Shown: piece after piece, positions 34,888 to 43,742 of the stretch
Position numbering within the stretch: the stretch's first letter is position 1
How the letters are laid out: every line of letters starts with the position of its first letter
From: an uncultured Desulfuromusa sp.
Lineage (GTDB): Bacteria; Desulfobacterota; Desulfuromonadia; Desulfuromonadales; Geopsychrobacteraceae
Length of the DNA: 64,000 bases
Direction: 5' to 3'
Assembly: GCF_963675815.1 (NCBI RefSeq)
Contig: NZ_OY776574.1
Location: forward strand, 1,110,001 to 1,174,000
Made by a program: the position numbers and the translations under genes
The notes under the pieces: generated by a model
Databases searched by the model: none
What the model saw: the letters and a program-made list of their open reading frames with translations, nothing else
Told to the model about the DNA's origin: nothing

Positions 34888-35677
34888 TAATTTTCTTCTC
34901 CGGGCTCTGTTAGGGGGACTCGGAGTTGCCTTGATTGCAGGTCCTTTTGGTTCTTTCGTCGTCTGGCGGCGACTGGCTTATTTCGGTGACACTCTTGCTC
35001 ACTCTGCCCTGCTTGGTGTCGCTTTGGGGTTCATGCTGCACATCAATCTGACCCTGGGAATTATCGTCATTTGTCAAGGACTGGCGATTCTTCTGTTTCT
35101 CAGTCAACAGCAACGGCAACTTGCCGGCGATACAATGCTTGGCATTTTTGCTCATGGGGCTCTTTCATTAGGATTAGTCGCTCTGGCATTTATGAAAGAT
35201 GTCCGTATTGACCTTGTCGCCTACTTATTTGGAGATATCCTCGCCATCAGCAACAGCGACCTGGGCTGGATTTTCCTCGGAGGTGGTCTCGCCCTGCTGA
35301 TCTTGCTCTTGCTTTGGAAACCTTTGCTGGCAATTACTATTCATGAAGATCTGGCACGGGTTGAAGGGATTCCGGTTGATCGTATCAATTGGTTGTTTCT
35401 GGGTTTAATTGCTTTGATCGTTGCGGTCATGATGAAAGTTGTAGGGATGTTGTTGGTCACAGCGTTGTTGATCATTCCCGCGGCAACCGCCCGACGTTTT
35501 GCCGGAAATCCTGAAATCATGGCAATTCTGGCCAGTACTTTTGGCTGCCTTGCGGTCTGTGCAGGGCTCTATGGTTCTTTTCAATGGGATACCCCGACCG
35601 GTCCGACCATTGTCGTTGCGGCCTGTCTGATCTTTATTCTGAGTCTGCTGTTGCCGAAAAGTTTGCAAAAAAACTGA
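34880..35677 (+). CDS. znuB: Zinc ABC transporter permease ZnuB
   Basis: A 265-residue membrane protein of the ABC-3 family with about eight segments. Family landmarks are VVWRRLAYFGDTLAHSALLGVALG near 27 and VKVVGMLLVTALLIIPAATARRFA near 190. The ATG at 34880 has an AGGAG site inside znuC; a start further upstream would duplicate ZnuC sequence in another frame. Last gene of zur-znuC-znuB. Confidence 0.92.
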   Translation: MIDNFLLRALLGGLGVALIAGPFGSFVVWRRLAYFGDTLAHSALLGVALGFMLHINLTLGIIVICQGLAILLFLSQQQRQLAGDTMLGIFAHGALSLGLVALAFMKDVRIDLVAYLFGDILAISNSDLGWIFLGGGLALLILLLLWKPLLAITIHEDLARVEGIPVDRINWLFLGLIALIVAVMMKVVGMLLVTALLIIPAATARRFAGNPEIMAILASTFGCLAVCAGLYGSFQWDTPTGPTIVVAACLIFILSLLLPKSLQKN

Positions 35678-35755
35678 AGAAGTGACTTCCGCTCCTGATC
35701 GTCCGCTCAATAACCGGATGGTCAATTTTAGAATTGCAGAAGCTCCCAACAATAA

Positions 35756-36745
35756 TTAAAACTGTAAAGACGGTTCCTGCAAAGCGGCCAGTTGTTCACG
35801 CAATTCGAGGATATGCTCACCCCAGTACTGCATGCTGTTAAACCAGGAGAAGGTGCGTGGAAAGGCCGGGTCGTCCCAGCGTTTCGCCAACCAGGCGCTA
35901 TAGTGAAGCATCCGCAGGGTCCGCAGTGGTTCTATCAATTGCAATTCAGTCAGGTTGAAATCGCAAAACTGTTCATACCCTGTCAGAATTTTATCCAACT
36001 GCCGTCGTTGCTGATCTTCCGGGCCGGATAACAGCATCCATAAATCCTGAATAGCCGGAGCCATGCGGGCATCATCAAAATCAACAAAATGGGGGACATC
36101 GTCACGCCAGAGCATATTGCCATTGTGACAATCACCGTGAACGCGGATATGAGAAATAGACCCGAGTCTTGAAAAACACCCATCGACCTGTTGCAGCAAA
36201 TCACGCGTCAGGGTTTGATAGGATTCGCGATATTCTACGGGAATAAAATTTTCGGTAATAAAAGCAACACATTCATGCCCAAAGTTATGACTGTTAAGCA
36301 CCGGTCGCTTACGAAACGGCTTCCCGGCACCAATGAGATGAATCCGGCCAAGGAGCCTGCCGATAACCAGCAGATGTTCCAGATTGTCCAGTTCCGGTGA
36401 ATGTCCACCTTGACAGACGGAGAGACTGAATCGAAATCCCTTATACTGGTGCAGAGTCTTTTTATCCGCATTACGTAAAGGTGCGATCGCCGGCAATTCG
36501 TGTTGAGCCAACTCCAAAGTAAAGTCATGTTCTTCCAGAATTTGCGCATCGCTCCACCGTTTTGGCCGATAAAACTTGGCAATCAGCGGTTGACGATCCT
36601 CAATTCCCACCTGATACACACGATTTTCATAGCTGTTCAGAGTTAAAATCCGACAGTCACAGTGATATCCCTGCGATTCAACCGCATCCATGATGAAGTC
36701 AGGGGTCAGTTTGTCGAATGGATGGTTCTTACTTGTAGAGACCAT
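35756..36745 (-). CDS. srkA: Stress response kinase A (SrkA/YihE-like)
   Basis: A cytoplasmic Ser/Thr kinase of the aminoglycoside-phosphotransferase fold, about 329 residues, that in E. coli protects against stress-induced death. It begins MVSTSKNHPFDKLTPDF. The catalytic loop is HVRVHGDCHNGNMLWRD near 195, the metal Asp is in PHFVDFDDARMAPAIQDLWMLLSG, and ENRVYQVGIEDRQPLIAKFYRP near 42 is the ATP-site beta sheet. The ATG at 36745 has a GAGGAAG site; a much longer in-frame extension upstream lies antisense to argO and is not credible. Confidence 0.9.
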   Translation of the reverse strand: MVSTSKNHPFDKLTPDFIMDAVESQGYHCDCRILTLNSYENRVYQVGIEDRQPLIAKFYRPKRWSDAQILEEHDFTLELAQHELPAIAPLRNADKKTLHQYKGFRFSLSVCQGGHSPELDNLEHLLVIGRLLGRIHLIGAGKPFRKRPVLNSHNFGHECVAFITENFIPVEYRESYQTLTRDLLQQVDGCFSRLGSISHIRVHGDCHNGNMLWRDDVPHFVDFDDARMAPAIQDLWMLLSGPEDQQRRQLDKILTGYEQFCDFNLTELQLIEPLRTLRMLHYSAWLAKRWDDPAFPRTFSWFNSMQYWGEHILELREQLAALQEPSLQF

Positions 36746-36807
36746 AACTTCCTCACATACAGGGTAATGACGAAGTCTACCTTTGTCCCCCGTGCAAGTA
36801 AAGAAGT

Positions 36808-37431
36808 TCAGCTGAGATAATGTTGCAGTTTGGGCCAGAGCAGAGAAGTCGCAATTCCCCACATGGTCAAGCAGACAAAACCATCTAGTAACCGCCAGGC
36901 AAGTGGTTTGCGGAATAAAGGGGCCAGAAAACCGGCGCCAAGACTCAGAGAGAAAAACCAGAGGATTGAAGCTGTCATCGCTCCAGCTCCAAACAGGTAA
37001 CGATCGACCTGGGCTAATTGACCACTGAGACTCCCAATAAAGATAAAAGTATCGAGGTAGACATGCGGATTGAGAAATGTCAGAGCCAAGGTTGCCAACA
37101 GTAATCGCCATCGGGACGGAATCTTTCTTGCCGTTGCATCTAAACTTCCACCCTGAATTGCCGCACGGCAAGAACGGGCCCCATAGCCGATCAGAAACAG
37201 GGCCCCGAACCAAGTCGTCAGCTGCCCCAGAAGGGGATATGTCGCGACAATAGAACCAATCCCACTGACACCAAGAAAGATCAGCAACCCGTCACTAAGG
37301 CTGCAAACGACAGCGGTTTGAATCGGAAAATTACGATGCACCCCCTGTGACAGAACGAACGCATTCTGTGCCCCGATGGCAATAATAAGTCCCCCGCCGA
37401 TTCCAATTCCCTGTAAAAATGGCAACATCAT
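36808..37431 (-). CDS. argO: LysE/ArgO-family amino acid exporter
   Basis: A 207-residue membrane exporter with six hydrophobic segments. The start MMLPFLQGIGIGGGLIIAIGAQNAFVLSQG is the classic LysE/ArgO motif and LTFLNPHVYLDTFIFIGSLSGQL is the mid-protein signature. Export of arginine (or lysine) is inferred from the facing ArgP-type regulator. Gap of 102 bases to argP would hold the ArgP site. Confidence 0.88.
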   Translation of the reverse strand: MMLPFLQGIGIGGGLIIAIGAQNAFVLSQGVHRNFPIQTAVVCSLSDGLLIFLGVSGIGSIVATYPLLGQLTTWFGALFLIGYGARSCRAAIQGGSLDATARKIPSRWRLLLATLALTFLNPHVYLDTFIFIGSLSGQLAQVDRYLFGAGAMTASILWFFSLSLGAGFLAPLFRKPLAWRLLDGFVCLTMWGIATSLLWPKLQHYLS

Positions 37432-37533
37432 TTATTCTCCGTGGATAGTGAACAGGCATCCAAGTTAGCCTTGAAAATATCAAAAGTAAAATTACTTATT
37501 TTTATCTATTATTAATTTTGCTAATATTAATTC

Positions 37534-38424
37534 ATGCTTGATTACAAACACCTTGAAGCCTTAGCCAGAGTTGTTCAGGAAGGTGGGTTTGAACGCGCAG
37601 CTCGCGTTCTTTTCCTGACCCAATCTGCTGTCTCACAACGCATCAGACTCTTGGAAGAGTCCTGCGGGCAGATCTTAATCTCCCGGACAACACCTCCAAT
37701 GCCCACACCCGCCGGAAAAGCGCTATTGAAACATTATCGCCAGGTAAAGCTGCTGGAAGATGGTCTCTCTGCGAAGTTGACGGATTCTTCAGACTCAACA
37801 AGGACAACTTTGGTTATTGGTATTAACGCTGACAGTCTGGCACATTGGTTCATCCCCGCCATCAAGCCCGTACTGGAGAGGATGGACCTGCTGATTGACC
37901 TCCGCGTTGATGATCAAGAACAGACTCATAACTATCTACGCGAAGGGGAAGTTATTGGCTGTATCAGTTCTGAATCCAGCCCAATGCAAGGCTGTCGCGT
38001 TGAAAAACTTGGAACCATGACCTATCGGCTTCTGGCAACCTCTGCTTTTATCAATCACTGGTTTGCAGATGGATTTTCCCTGGAGGCATCACAACTGGCA
38101 CCAGCTGTCATTTTCAACCGTAAAGACCGCCTGCACCATCAATTTTGTGAACAATGCTTTGGGACAAATTCTGATGCTTTTTCAGCTCATTATATCCCCG
38201 CTCCTGAACAATTTTTTGAAGTAATTGAATCTGGACATTGTTATGGAATGGTCCCTGACTGGCAAAGCACTGAATTACTCAGATTTGGACAACTGCAGGA
38301 AATTGTCCCCGGAACGACAATTCGAATAGCTCTTTATTGGCACTGCTGGAATTTAACTGCCCGGCCATTGCAGGCATTCTCACAGCAGTTACTCATCAAC
38401 GCCAGTCAGTACCTGATGGATTGA
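37534..38424 (+). CDS. argP: LysR-family regulator ArgP/IciA
   Basis: A 296-residue transcription factor. The N-terminal HTH is LDYKHLEALARVVQEGGFERAARVLFLTQSAVSQRIRLLEE; the following TTPPMPTPAGKALLKHY is typical of ArgP. The effector domain runs from about 90. It sits divergent from the LysE/ArgO exporter, the standard ArgP-ArgO arrangement where lysine and arginine set exporter expression. Confidence 0.9.
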   Translation: MLDYKHLEALARVVQEGGFERAARVLFLTQSAVSQRIRLLEESCGQILISRTTPPMPTPAGKALLKHYRQVKLLEDGLSAKLTDSSDSTRTTLVIGINADSLAHWFIPAIKPVLERMDLLIDLRVDDQEQTHNYLREGEVIGCISSESSPMQGCRVEKLGTMTYRLLATSAFINHWFADGFSLEASQLAPAVIFNRKDRLHHQFCEQCFGTNSDAFSAHYIPAPEQFFEVIESGHCYGMVPDWQSTELLRFGQLQEIVPGTTIRIALYWHCWNLTARPLQAFSQQLLINASQYLMD

Positions 38425-38520
38425 AATCCAATTTATTAACACTTATTAAATAATTCTTTATTATTTAATAAACTCCATGTAAACTGCGGGCATCTGTCAA
38501 CAATAAGTCGGGGCCTGCGC

Positions 38521-39870
38521 GTGAAATCATATCATTGGATATTATTCGCTTTTTTCATCATCATTCTTCCCACATATGCTGCCGCGGAACTGAATCCTAT
38601 TTTCGGCACCGTCAGAGATGCCCAGACAGATACCCTGCTCACTCATGTGGAACTGCGCACCAATGACGATTTTACTTTCAGCAATGAAAATGGCGCATTT
38701 CAACTCTCATCCGACGCTGCAGAAATTATCGTCAAGGCTCCCGGCTACCGGCCACAAAAAGTGCCGGTAACGTTTCCGCTTCATCTGCGCCTGCAACCTT
38801 TTACCCCTAAAGCTCTTTATCTTTCTTATTGGGCGGCCGATAGCCACGACCGACGCGAACAGCTGCAACATTTGATTGATGAAACAGGGATGAACGCACT
38901 AGTTATCGATCTTAAATCCTCTCGGGGAGATATTGCTTTTCGCAGTCAAGTTCCGCTGGCCAAGGCTGTTGGAGCACAAAGAGTCAGAACCCTGAAAGAT
39001 CTGCCAGAGTTCCTCGCTGAGTTAAAGCGACAGGGAGTTTATACAATTGGCCGCATTGTCGTTTTTAAAGATGCAGCCCTGGCCAAAAACAGGCGGGACT
39101 TAGCTGTTCATACCCTCGATGGTTACCTGTGGGAAGATCGTGAAAAAATCAGCTGGAGCGACCCTTTTAATCCTGAGGTCTGGGATTACAATATAAATAT
39201 CGCCAAAGAAGCCGCCGCTTTAGGTTTTGATGAAATTCAGTTTGACTATATCCGCTTTCCCGCAAAATCAGACCTGATGTTCTCCCGGGACAATACGGGT
39301 GCCAATCGAGTTGCAGCCATCAACGGTTTTTTACAACGGGCAAAGCAGCAGCTGGCAGAGTATCCGGTGATGACATCCGCCAATATTTTTGGTTATATCT
39401 GCTGGAAGCATAAGGATCAAAAAATAGGCCAAAAATTGGTCGATCTTGCGGAAAGTGTCGATTATCTCTCCCCCATGCTTTACCCTTCCGGATTTCCACA
39501 TGGCGTGCCCAACCATACAAACTCTGTGGAAAATTCTTACGAAGTTGTTGCGCATTCGTTAAAAAAAGCGAGTCAGCTGACGGGGCTCTCTGCTGTCCGT
39601 TTTCGTCCCTGGTTACAGGCATTCAAGGATTATGCTTTTGATCGGAGAAGTTTTACAGCAACTGAAATCCATGCACAGATCAATGCCAGCGACGCCAGCG
39701 GCAGCCATGGCTGGATGTTGTGGAATGCCGCCAGTCGGTTTAGTCTGGCGGGATTGCAACAGGCAATCCCACTTGGCGAGTTGAATCTGGTTGATGCCAG
39801 TCCGAAACCGGGGGATTCGACCATCCTCACCCAGACAAAAGAACCCGACGAAAACTATCCCCTTTTATAG
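38521..39870 (+). CDS. Exported DUF4015-family putative glycoside hydrolase
   Basis: A 449-residue protein with signal peptide (MKSYHWILFAFFIIILPTYAAA-EL). Next comes a CarboxypepD_reg-like beta domain (FGTVRDAQTDTLLTHVELRT to about residue 95). From ~100 a TIM-barrel-like DUF4015 domain follows, with ALVIDLKSSRGDIAFRS, LGFDEIQFDYIRFPAKSD and VDYLSPMLYPSGFPHG as its conserved acidic and aromatic segments. The family is predicted to be a glycoside hydrolase; substrate unknown. The start is GTG at 38521. The short region before it is AT-rich with repeated TTAAT motifs. Confidence 0.8.
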   Translation: MKSYHWILFAFFIIILPTYAAAELNPIFGTVRDAQTDTLLTHVELRTNDDFTFSNENGAFQLSSDAAEIIVKAPGYRPQKVPVTFPLHLRLQPFTPKALYLSYWAADSHDRREQLQHLIDETGMNALVIDLKSSRGDIAFRSQVPLAKAVGAQRVRTLKDLPEFLAELKRQGVYTIGRIVVFKDAALAKNRRDLAVHTLDGYLWEDREKISWSDPFNPEVWDYNINIAKEAAALGFDEIQFDYIRFPAKSDLMFSRDNTGANRVAAINGFLQRAKQQLAEYPVMTSANIFGYICWKHKDQKIGQKLVDLAESVDYLSPMLYPSGFPHGVPNHTNSVENSYEVVAHSLKKASQLTGLSAVRFRPWLQAFKDYAFDRRSFTATEIHAQINASDASGSHGWMLWNAASRFSLAGLQQAIPLGELNLVDASPKPGDSTILTQTKEPDENYPLL

Positions 39871-40020
39871 TTGCCATAATTCGTTACGGGCGACTGACCT
39901 CCTCCCGGAAAATCGGACAAGCCAAAAGTAGAGCTTTCTTGCAGGTATCTAGAAGTTTCCTACGCTATTAAAAAGGAAGTGTCTGAATGTCTAAAATAGA
40001 TAGGTTCAGACAAACCAAAT

Positions 40021-40052
40021 AAAAAAGCGGGGCCATTATTGACCCCGCTTTA
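40021..40052. terminator. Bidirectional terminator
   Basis: GCGGGG (40027-40032) with CCCCGC (40043-40048), 10-base loop, A-run left and TTTAAAA right; serves the PEP-CTERM gene on the minus strand and the DUF4015 gene on the plus strand. Confidence 0.75.
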
Positions 40053-40077
40053 AAACTATTTATGGAAATGTCTTAAA

Positions 40078-40800
40078 CTATGCATTTCTGCGTTTCCGGC
40101 CGTACCAGCCAAGACCTATCAGACCACTGCCAAGAAGGAGAATGGTAGAAGGTTCGGGGACGGGGGCGACAGAGGAAAAATCATCCAAGCCATAACCATC
40201 TGAAGATGTGCTAACCGTCCAAGTGATGCTTTCTATAAAGCCTTCACCTGCACCCAAACTGATACCGACGAAGCGTTCGTTGCCGTTCGACAAATTACTA
40301 ACAGGATATGGTGAAATATCAGCGTTTGCGCCTGTTGTAGTGGTAGCGTTACAGTCACTAGCATCAGTGATGTAAAAGAACAGGTTAGACAGGTTTAAAC
40401 TATCATTCAAGATCAATGTTATTACTTTGACATCTGCAGAGTCCAGATAATTTGTTCCAGAATCGGTGGTATTGAAGCGACCATAATTATAATCATCCAG
40501 CACCGCAAATTTGAGATCACCATCTGGGTTACTCGTCTCTCCTGTTCCAAGACCACTAATAGCCGTGAATGTGCCAATTCCAGTTGAGAGAGAGTCATAC
40601 CAATTGGCACCATCGGTGACGCCAATGTCCTCAAAGTCTTCATGGACAGTAATATCTCCACCCAGATTGTTTATCCATGAACTTATATTGGCTGAACCAG
40701 TAGCATCATTAGGATCAAAAACATCATAGGTAATAGCGAAGGCCGATTGTGAAACGAGCAGCAGAATCGTTACAGTCAGAGCAACAAAGAAACGTATCAT
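40078..40800 (-). CDS. PEP-CTERM sorting-domain protein
   Basis: A 240-residue secreted protein: signal peptide MIRFFVALTVTILLLVSQSAFA-ITY, a beta-rich middle of unknown fold with two cysteines, and a C-terminal sorting tail VPEPSTILLLGSGLIGLGWYGRKRRNA. The PEP motif, transmembrane stretch and basic end mark substrates of exosortase, which cleaves near the PEP and is linked to extracellular polysaccharide export. It has a sigma-54-type promoter at 40852-40869, the usual PrsR-controlled form for this class. Confidence 0.9.
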   Translation of the reverse strand: MIRFFVALTVTILLLVSQSAFAITYDVFDPNDATGSANISSWINNLGGDITVHEDFEDIGVTDGANWYDSLSTGIGTFTAISGLGTGETSNPDGDLKFAVLDDYNYGRFNTTDSGTNYLDSADVKVITLILNDSLNLSNLFFYITDASDCNATTTTGANADISPYPVSNLSNGNERFVGISLGAGEGFIESITWTVSTSSDGYGLDDFSSVAPVPEPSTILLLGSGLIGLGWYGRKRRNA

Positions 40801-40851
40801 TTAATTTTCCTCCATTTTCTTGCTAAAATAATTATAACTACTGAAAACTAA

Positions 40852-40869
40852 ACGCACAATTCATGCCCG
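40852..40869 (-). promoter_or_regulatory. Sigma-54-type promoter of the PEP-CTERM gene
   Basis: On the minus strand GGGCATGAATTGTGCG has GG (40867-40866) and GC (40855-40854) 10 bases apart and keeps GGCA and TGC of the consensus. It lies 52 bases upstream of the start. Confidence 0.6.
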
Positions 40870-41174
40870 AGATATAACTTTGTTTTTTCAGTATGTTAGT
40901 GGAGAGCTTAAACTCATAGGTGTTTAGTGTAAAAACTATCGACACATTTGATTAGCTAAAAAACGCATACTGGCTTGCCTTCATCGATTTATTCAGAGTC
41001 AGGAGTAAAATCGATCGGATACGGCGAGAAACCACTTATGCTCTCTTAATGCTGAATAGGGAGATGTTTGAGTTACTTCCAATTTAAGCGGCATGAAAAC
41101 AGATTGAAAATACAGTTTATTTTGGGAATAAAACCAATACTTGTTACCTATCTTGTGACTTAAACGCCTAAAAC
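40870..41174. other. Gene-free stretch upstream of the PEP-CTERM gene
   Basis: About 300 bases with no supportable gene. It should hold activator sites for the adjacent sigma-54-type promoter; I see no clear palindrome or known motif. A seven-codon frame near 41064 is not considered real. Confidence 0.4.
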
Positions 41175-41210
41175 TAAAAAGGGACTCACAGCGTATTGCC
41201 GTAAGTCCCT
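41175..41210 (-). terminator. Terminator of the tRNA-Asn gene
   Basis: On the minus strand GGGACT (41209-41204) pairs with AGTCCC (41186-41181), followed by TTTTT. It lies directly after the CCA end of the tRNA. Confidence 0.75.
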
Positions 41211-41218
41211 GAGTGTTA

Positions 41219-41294
41219 TGGCTCCCTTTGCTGGGCTCGAACCAGCGACAATCTGATTAACAGTCAGATGCTCTACCAACTGAGCTAAAAGGGA
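41219..41294 (-). tRNA. tRNA-Asn (anticodon GTT)
   Basis: Minus-strand cloverleaf of 76 bases: acceptor TCCCTTT/AAAGGGA, D arm AGCTCAGTTGGTAGAGC, anticodon arm CTGACTGTTAATCAG with GTT, and T arm CTGGTTCGAGCCCAG. The 3' CCA is encoded. A promoter (TTGACA 41343-41338, TATATT 41320-41315, spacer 17) stands upstream. Confidence 0.97.
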
Positions 41295-41314
41295 ATAGTG
41301 TGTTGCGGAGACGA

Positions 41315-41343
41315 AATATAGGAAATTGCCCCAGCCCTGTCAA
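41315..41343 (-). promoter_or_regulatory. Promoter of tRNA-Asn
   Basis: On the minus strand TTGACA and TATATT are separated by 17 bases, 21 bases upstream of the tRNA. Confidence 0.7.
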
Positions 41344-41363
41344 GCCTTTTTTAGATGGGGATT

Positions 41364-41951
41364 TTAACCCCCTTTTTTCAAATCATTGAGGACAAGTTTA
41401 GCGACAGCTTTAAGGGTTTCAAAAACTCCTTCCCCACTCATAGCGCACCCCTCCAGCTCTGGTACCTTTCGTGGATTCAGCAGCGCACTCAATTCTTCAA
41501 CGGAACTGACATTAGGCAGATCTCGCTTGTTATATTGGATAACAAAAGGGATTTTTTCGAGGTCAAAACCCTGTTCATCAAGGTTATCTTTAAGATTTTC
41601 GAGGCTTTCAATATTGGCATCAAGCCGTTCTTCCTGAGAATCAGCAACAAAAACGACACCATCGACCCCTTTGAGGATCAATTTTCGTGAAGCATCATAA
41701 AAAACCTGACCAGGAACAGTATACAGATGAAACCGGGTCTTAAAACCACGAATTTCCCCAAGAGCCAGAGGCAAAAAGTCAAAGAACAGAGTCCTCTCGG
41801 TCTCTGTTGCCAAAGAGATCATTTTTCCTTTTGATTCTTCGGCCGTCTTATTATAGATAAACTGGAGATTGGTCGTTTTACCGCACAGACCTGGTCCATA
41901 ATAGACAATTTTACAGTTAATCTCACGCGATGCATAATTTATAAAAGACAT
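41364..41951 (-). CDS. mglA: MglA-type small GTPase
   Basis: A 195-residue Ras-like GTPase that controls cell polarity in Myxococcus and is widespread in gliding and twitching bacteria. G1 is VYYGPGLCGKTTNLQ near 16-30, the switch region contains LYTVPGQVFYDASRKLIL (DxxG replaced by TVPGQ, as in MglA), and the NKxD-type motif is QYNKRDLP near 140. Gene follows mglB by 14 bases; MglB is its activating partner. Confidence 0.93.
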   Translation of the reverse strand: MSFINYASREINCKIVYYGPGLCGKTTNLQFIYNKTAEESKGKMISLATETERTLFFDFLPLALGEIRGFKTRFHLYTVPGQVFYDASRKLILKGVDGVVFVADSQEERLDANIESLENLKDNLDEQGFDLEKIPFVIQYNKRDLPNVSSVEELSALLNPRKVPELEGCAMSGEGVFETLKAVAKLVLNDLKKGG

Positions 41952-41965
41952 CTGCTAAACCTCGA

Positions 41966-42463
41966 TTAGTTGAAAAGATTGTCAATGTCATCATCTGTTA
42001 TTTCAGCAAATGGACTGGGAGTGTTGGTTGATACAGACTCCTGTTTTGTTTTGTTCACCAAATCCTCAAAAACCAGAGCAAGATCTCTACTGGCCTTTTT
42101 AACTCTTAGGCGTACCAGCCCAAGGGAACTTCGCTGATCAAAGATAACAACAAGAATGACACGTCCACCAATAATGGAAATATGAATATTGTCCTTCTCG
42201 CCTTCATGAAACAGAATCGAAAATTCTTTTTCACCAATCAGCTTAGCCAACCCCCCCGTGGCAGCAATATTCCCAGCGGTCAAGGAGGCAAGACTTGTCG
42301 TATCCAGATTTGCCGTCTCACCAGTTGCAGCAATCAACTGACCATTCTTATCAACCAGAAAGATAACCTTGGAATTCGATTCTCGTAACAATCTTTCTAA
42401 TAAAAGCAGAATCCGCTGGTACTCTTCGTCATACATAACCAGAGATGATTGGGGACCAAGCAT
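41966..42463 (-). CDS. mglB: MglB-type roadblock/LC7 GTPase-activating protein
   Basis: A 165-residue Roadblock/LC7 protein. The fold begins VMYDEEYQRILLLLERLLRES, followed by VIFLVDKNGQLIAATGETANLDTTSLASLTAGNIAA, the characteristic core. It pairs with MglA. The ATG has an AAAAGGAG site. No motility genes lie next to the pair. Confidence 0.9.
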   Translation of the reverse strand: MLGPQSSLVMYDEEYQRILLLLERLLRESNSKVIFLVDKNGQLIAATGETANLDTTSLASLTAGNIAATGGLAKLIGEKEFSILFHEGEKDNIHISIIGGRVILVVIFDQRSSLGLVRLRVKKASRDLALVFEDLVNKTKQESVSTNTPSPFAEITDDDIDNLFN

Positions 42464-42655
42464 GTGGCACTCCTTTTAGAATAGATAATTCAAGGATTCT
42501 GTATAACATTTAAAAAGCTTCATATCAAGAAACTAATCATCTATTTTTAAAATTAACTTGCTTTCATTTCATGGAGACACCCCCTTTATTGACTTGTCTG
42601 CAAAAATAATTTACTTATCTCTTTATCAATATTCTCTGTTCGAAAGGAACCCAGC

Positions 42656-43741
42656 TTGGCAGAGCGACTTAATCTCCCTGCGGGAGTTCGCCGCTGGAAG
42701 AACAGCAGCGAAAAAATTCAACCGTGCGAAGGTTATGAGTACTCACTTCTGGAAGATTGCGATAGTGCTTACCGTTTCACAGCAATTGCTGATGTTGGGA
42801 AAATAGCGGCTGTCTTTAATCAATTTTCACGTTTTTTCCCCGACGAATCCTTTTTTATTCTTGAATACTACCCTGACGAAACTCTTATTCTTAGGCCCAG
42901 TGGAGATAATCGGCGCTCAATCCCATCTGTCTATTATTCACCGTATCTCTCAACAGACTATATTCTCAAAAACGTGACGCCATATCTTTCCCGGATGATC
43001 CACGATGGTTTTGTAGGATTTGGCATCGCGAATAACCGTAAAGGATTGGAATTTTTCTTTTCTGAGGAAAAAGTGCTCACCTTCTTTACCGACAATCACT
43101 TGCGTTTAAGCAATTTTCTCCACCATCATGAGATTCCGTACAATAATGCTTTGGTTCTCCCTGCCGATTTTGGACACGACCATCTATCCCTACTCGGGAT
43201 GGATAAAAAACAGCTCCCTGAATCTCTGCACAATTTAAATACGAGCGACCTTGATGCCGGCATTTTTTGTCAGGAACTGATTGAACAACTCGACATGTAT
43301 CAGGTCGATGAAGGTCTTTCATTTTTCCTCACCCGCAAAGAACAGGAACAAATTGAAAAATTAATCAAGTCAAAGCTCCCGGATCACGAATTATCCGAAG
43401 TTGAGTTTGGTGGGCTACTGCTGGACTGGAGTGATTTTGTCACGGAGTGTGAGCATACTTTTGACGGCGATCTATGGGAATACAGACAGGGGCTCGTCAT
43501 TCGTGACACAATCCAGCTGGTGGTAGAGTTGGCTCCAGATTTCTTGGCTGACAAAATTACTTCCATCATCTCTGAAGCCGATAGCGCGTTTAGAAAAATC
43601 CTCACAGACCATCGTAAACGCCTTGATCCTCCAACGGAAATCTCCTTAAAACAAAATCGGTTCTGGTACCATGGAATGGTTCGTAATCAAGGGAGCGACC
43701 TGCGTCGCGATCTGATCCGCCATGGCTGGTTCAAGAGCTGA
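42656..43741 (+). CDS. Conserved hypothetical protein upstream of mqnB
   Basis: A 361-residue protein of unknown family, no signal peptide or membrane segment. The start is TTG (42656) after AAAGGAAC. The first ~210 residues are mixed alpha/beta with LSTDYILKNVTPYLSRMIHDGFVGFGIAN; the C-terminal half is acidic and helical (QEQIEKLIKSKLPDHELSEVEFGG). The end lies one base before the likely mqnB start, so the protein is made with the menaquinone genes. It is divergent from mglBA across a 190-base gap. I do not recognise it and propose no function. Confidence 0.6.
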   Translation: MAERLNLPAGVRRWKNSSEKIQPCEGYEYSLLEDCDSAYRFTAIADVGKIAAVFNQFSRFFPDESFFILEYYPDETLILRPSGDNRRSIPSVYYSPYLSTDYILKNVTPYLSRMIHDGFVGFGIANNRKGLEFFFSEEKVLTFFTDNHLRLSNFLHHHEIPYNNALVLPADFGHDHLSLLGMDKKQLPESLHNLNTSDLDAGIFCQELIEQLDMYQVDEGLSFFLTRKEQEQIEKLIKSKLPDHELSEVEFGGLLLDWSDFVTECEHTFDGDLWEYRQGLVIRDTIQLVVELAPDFLADKITSIISEADSAFRKILTDHRKRLDPPTEISLKQNRFWYHGMVRNQGSDLRRDLIRHGWFKS

Positions 43742-43742
43742 T

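Noticed and set aside
36746..37213. An extended N-terminus for the SrkA-like kinase
   Set aside because: The extension is antisense to argO, lacks homology to the kinase, and the ATG at 36745 has a good ribosome site.
39987..40022. An 11-codon frame with a ribosome-like site before the terminator at 40021, inside a 7-bp inverted repeat
   Set aside because: Too short to support; could be chance in AT-rich DNA.
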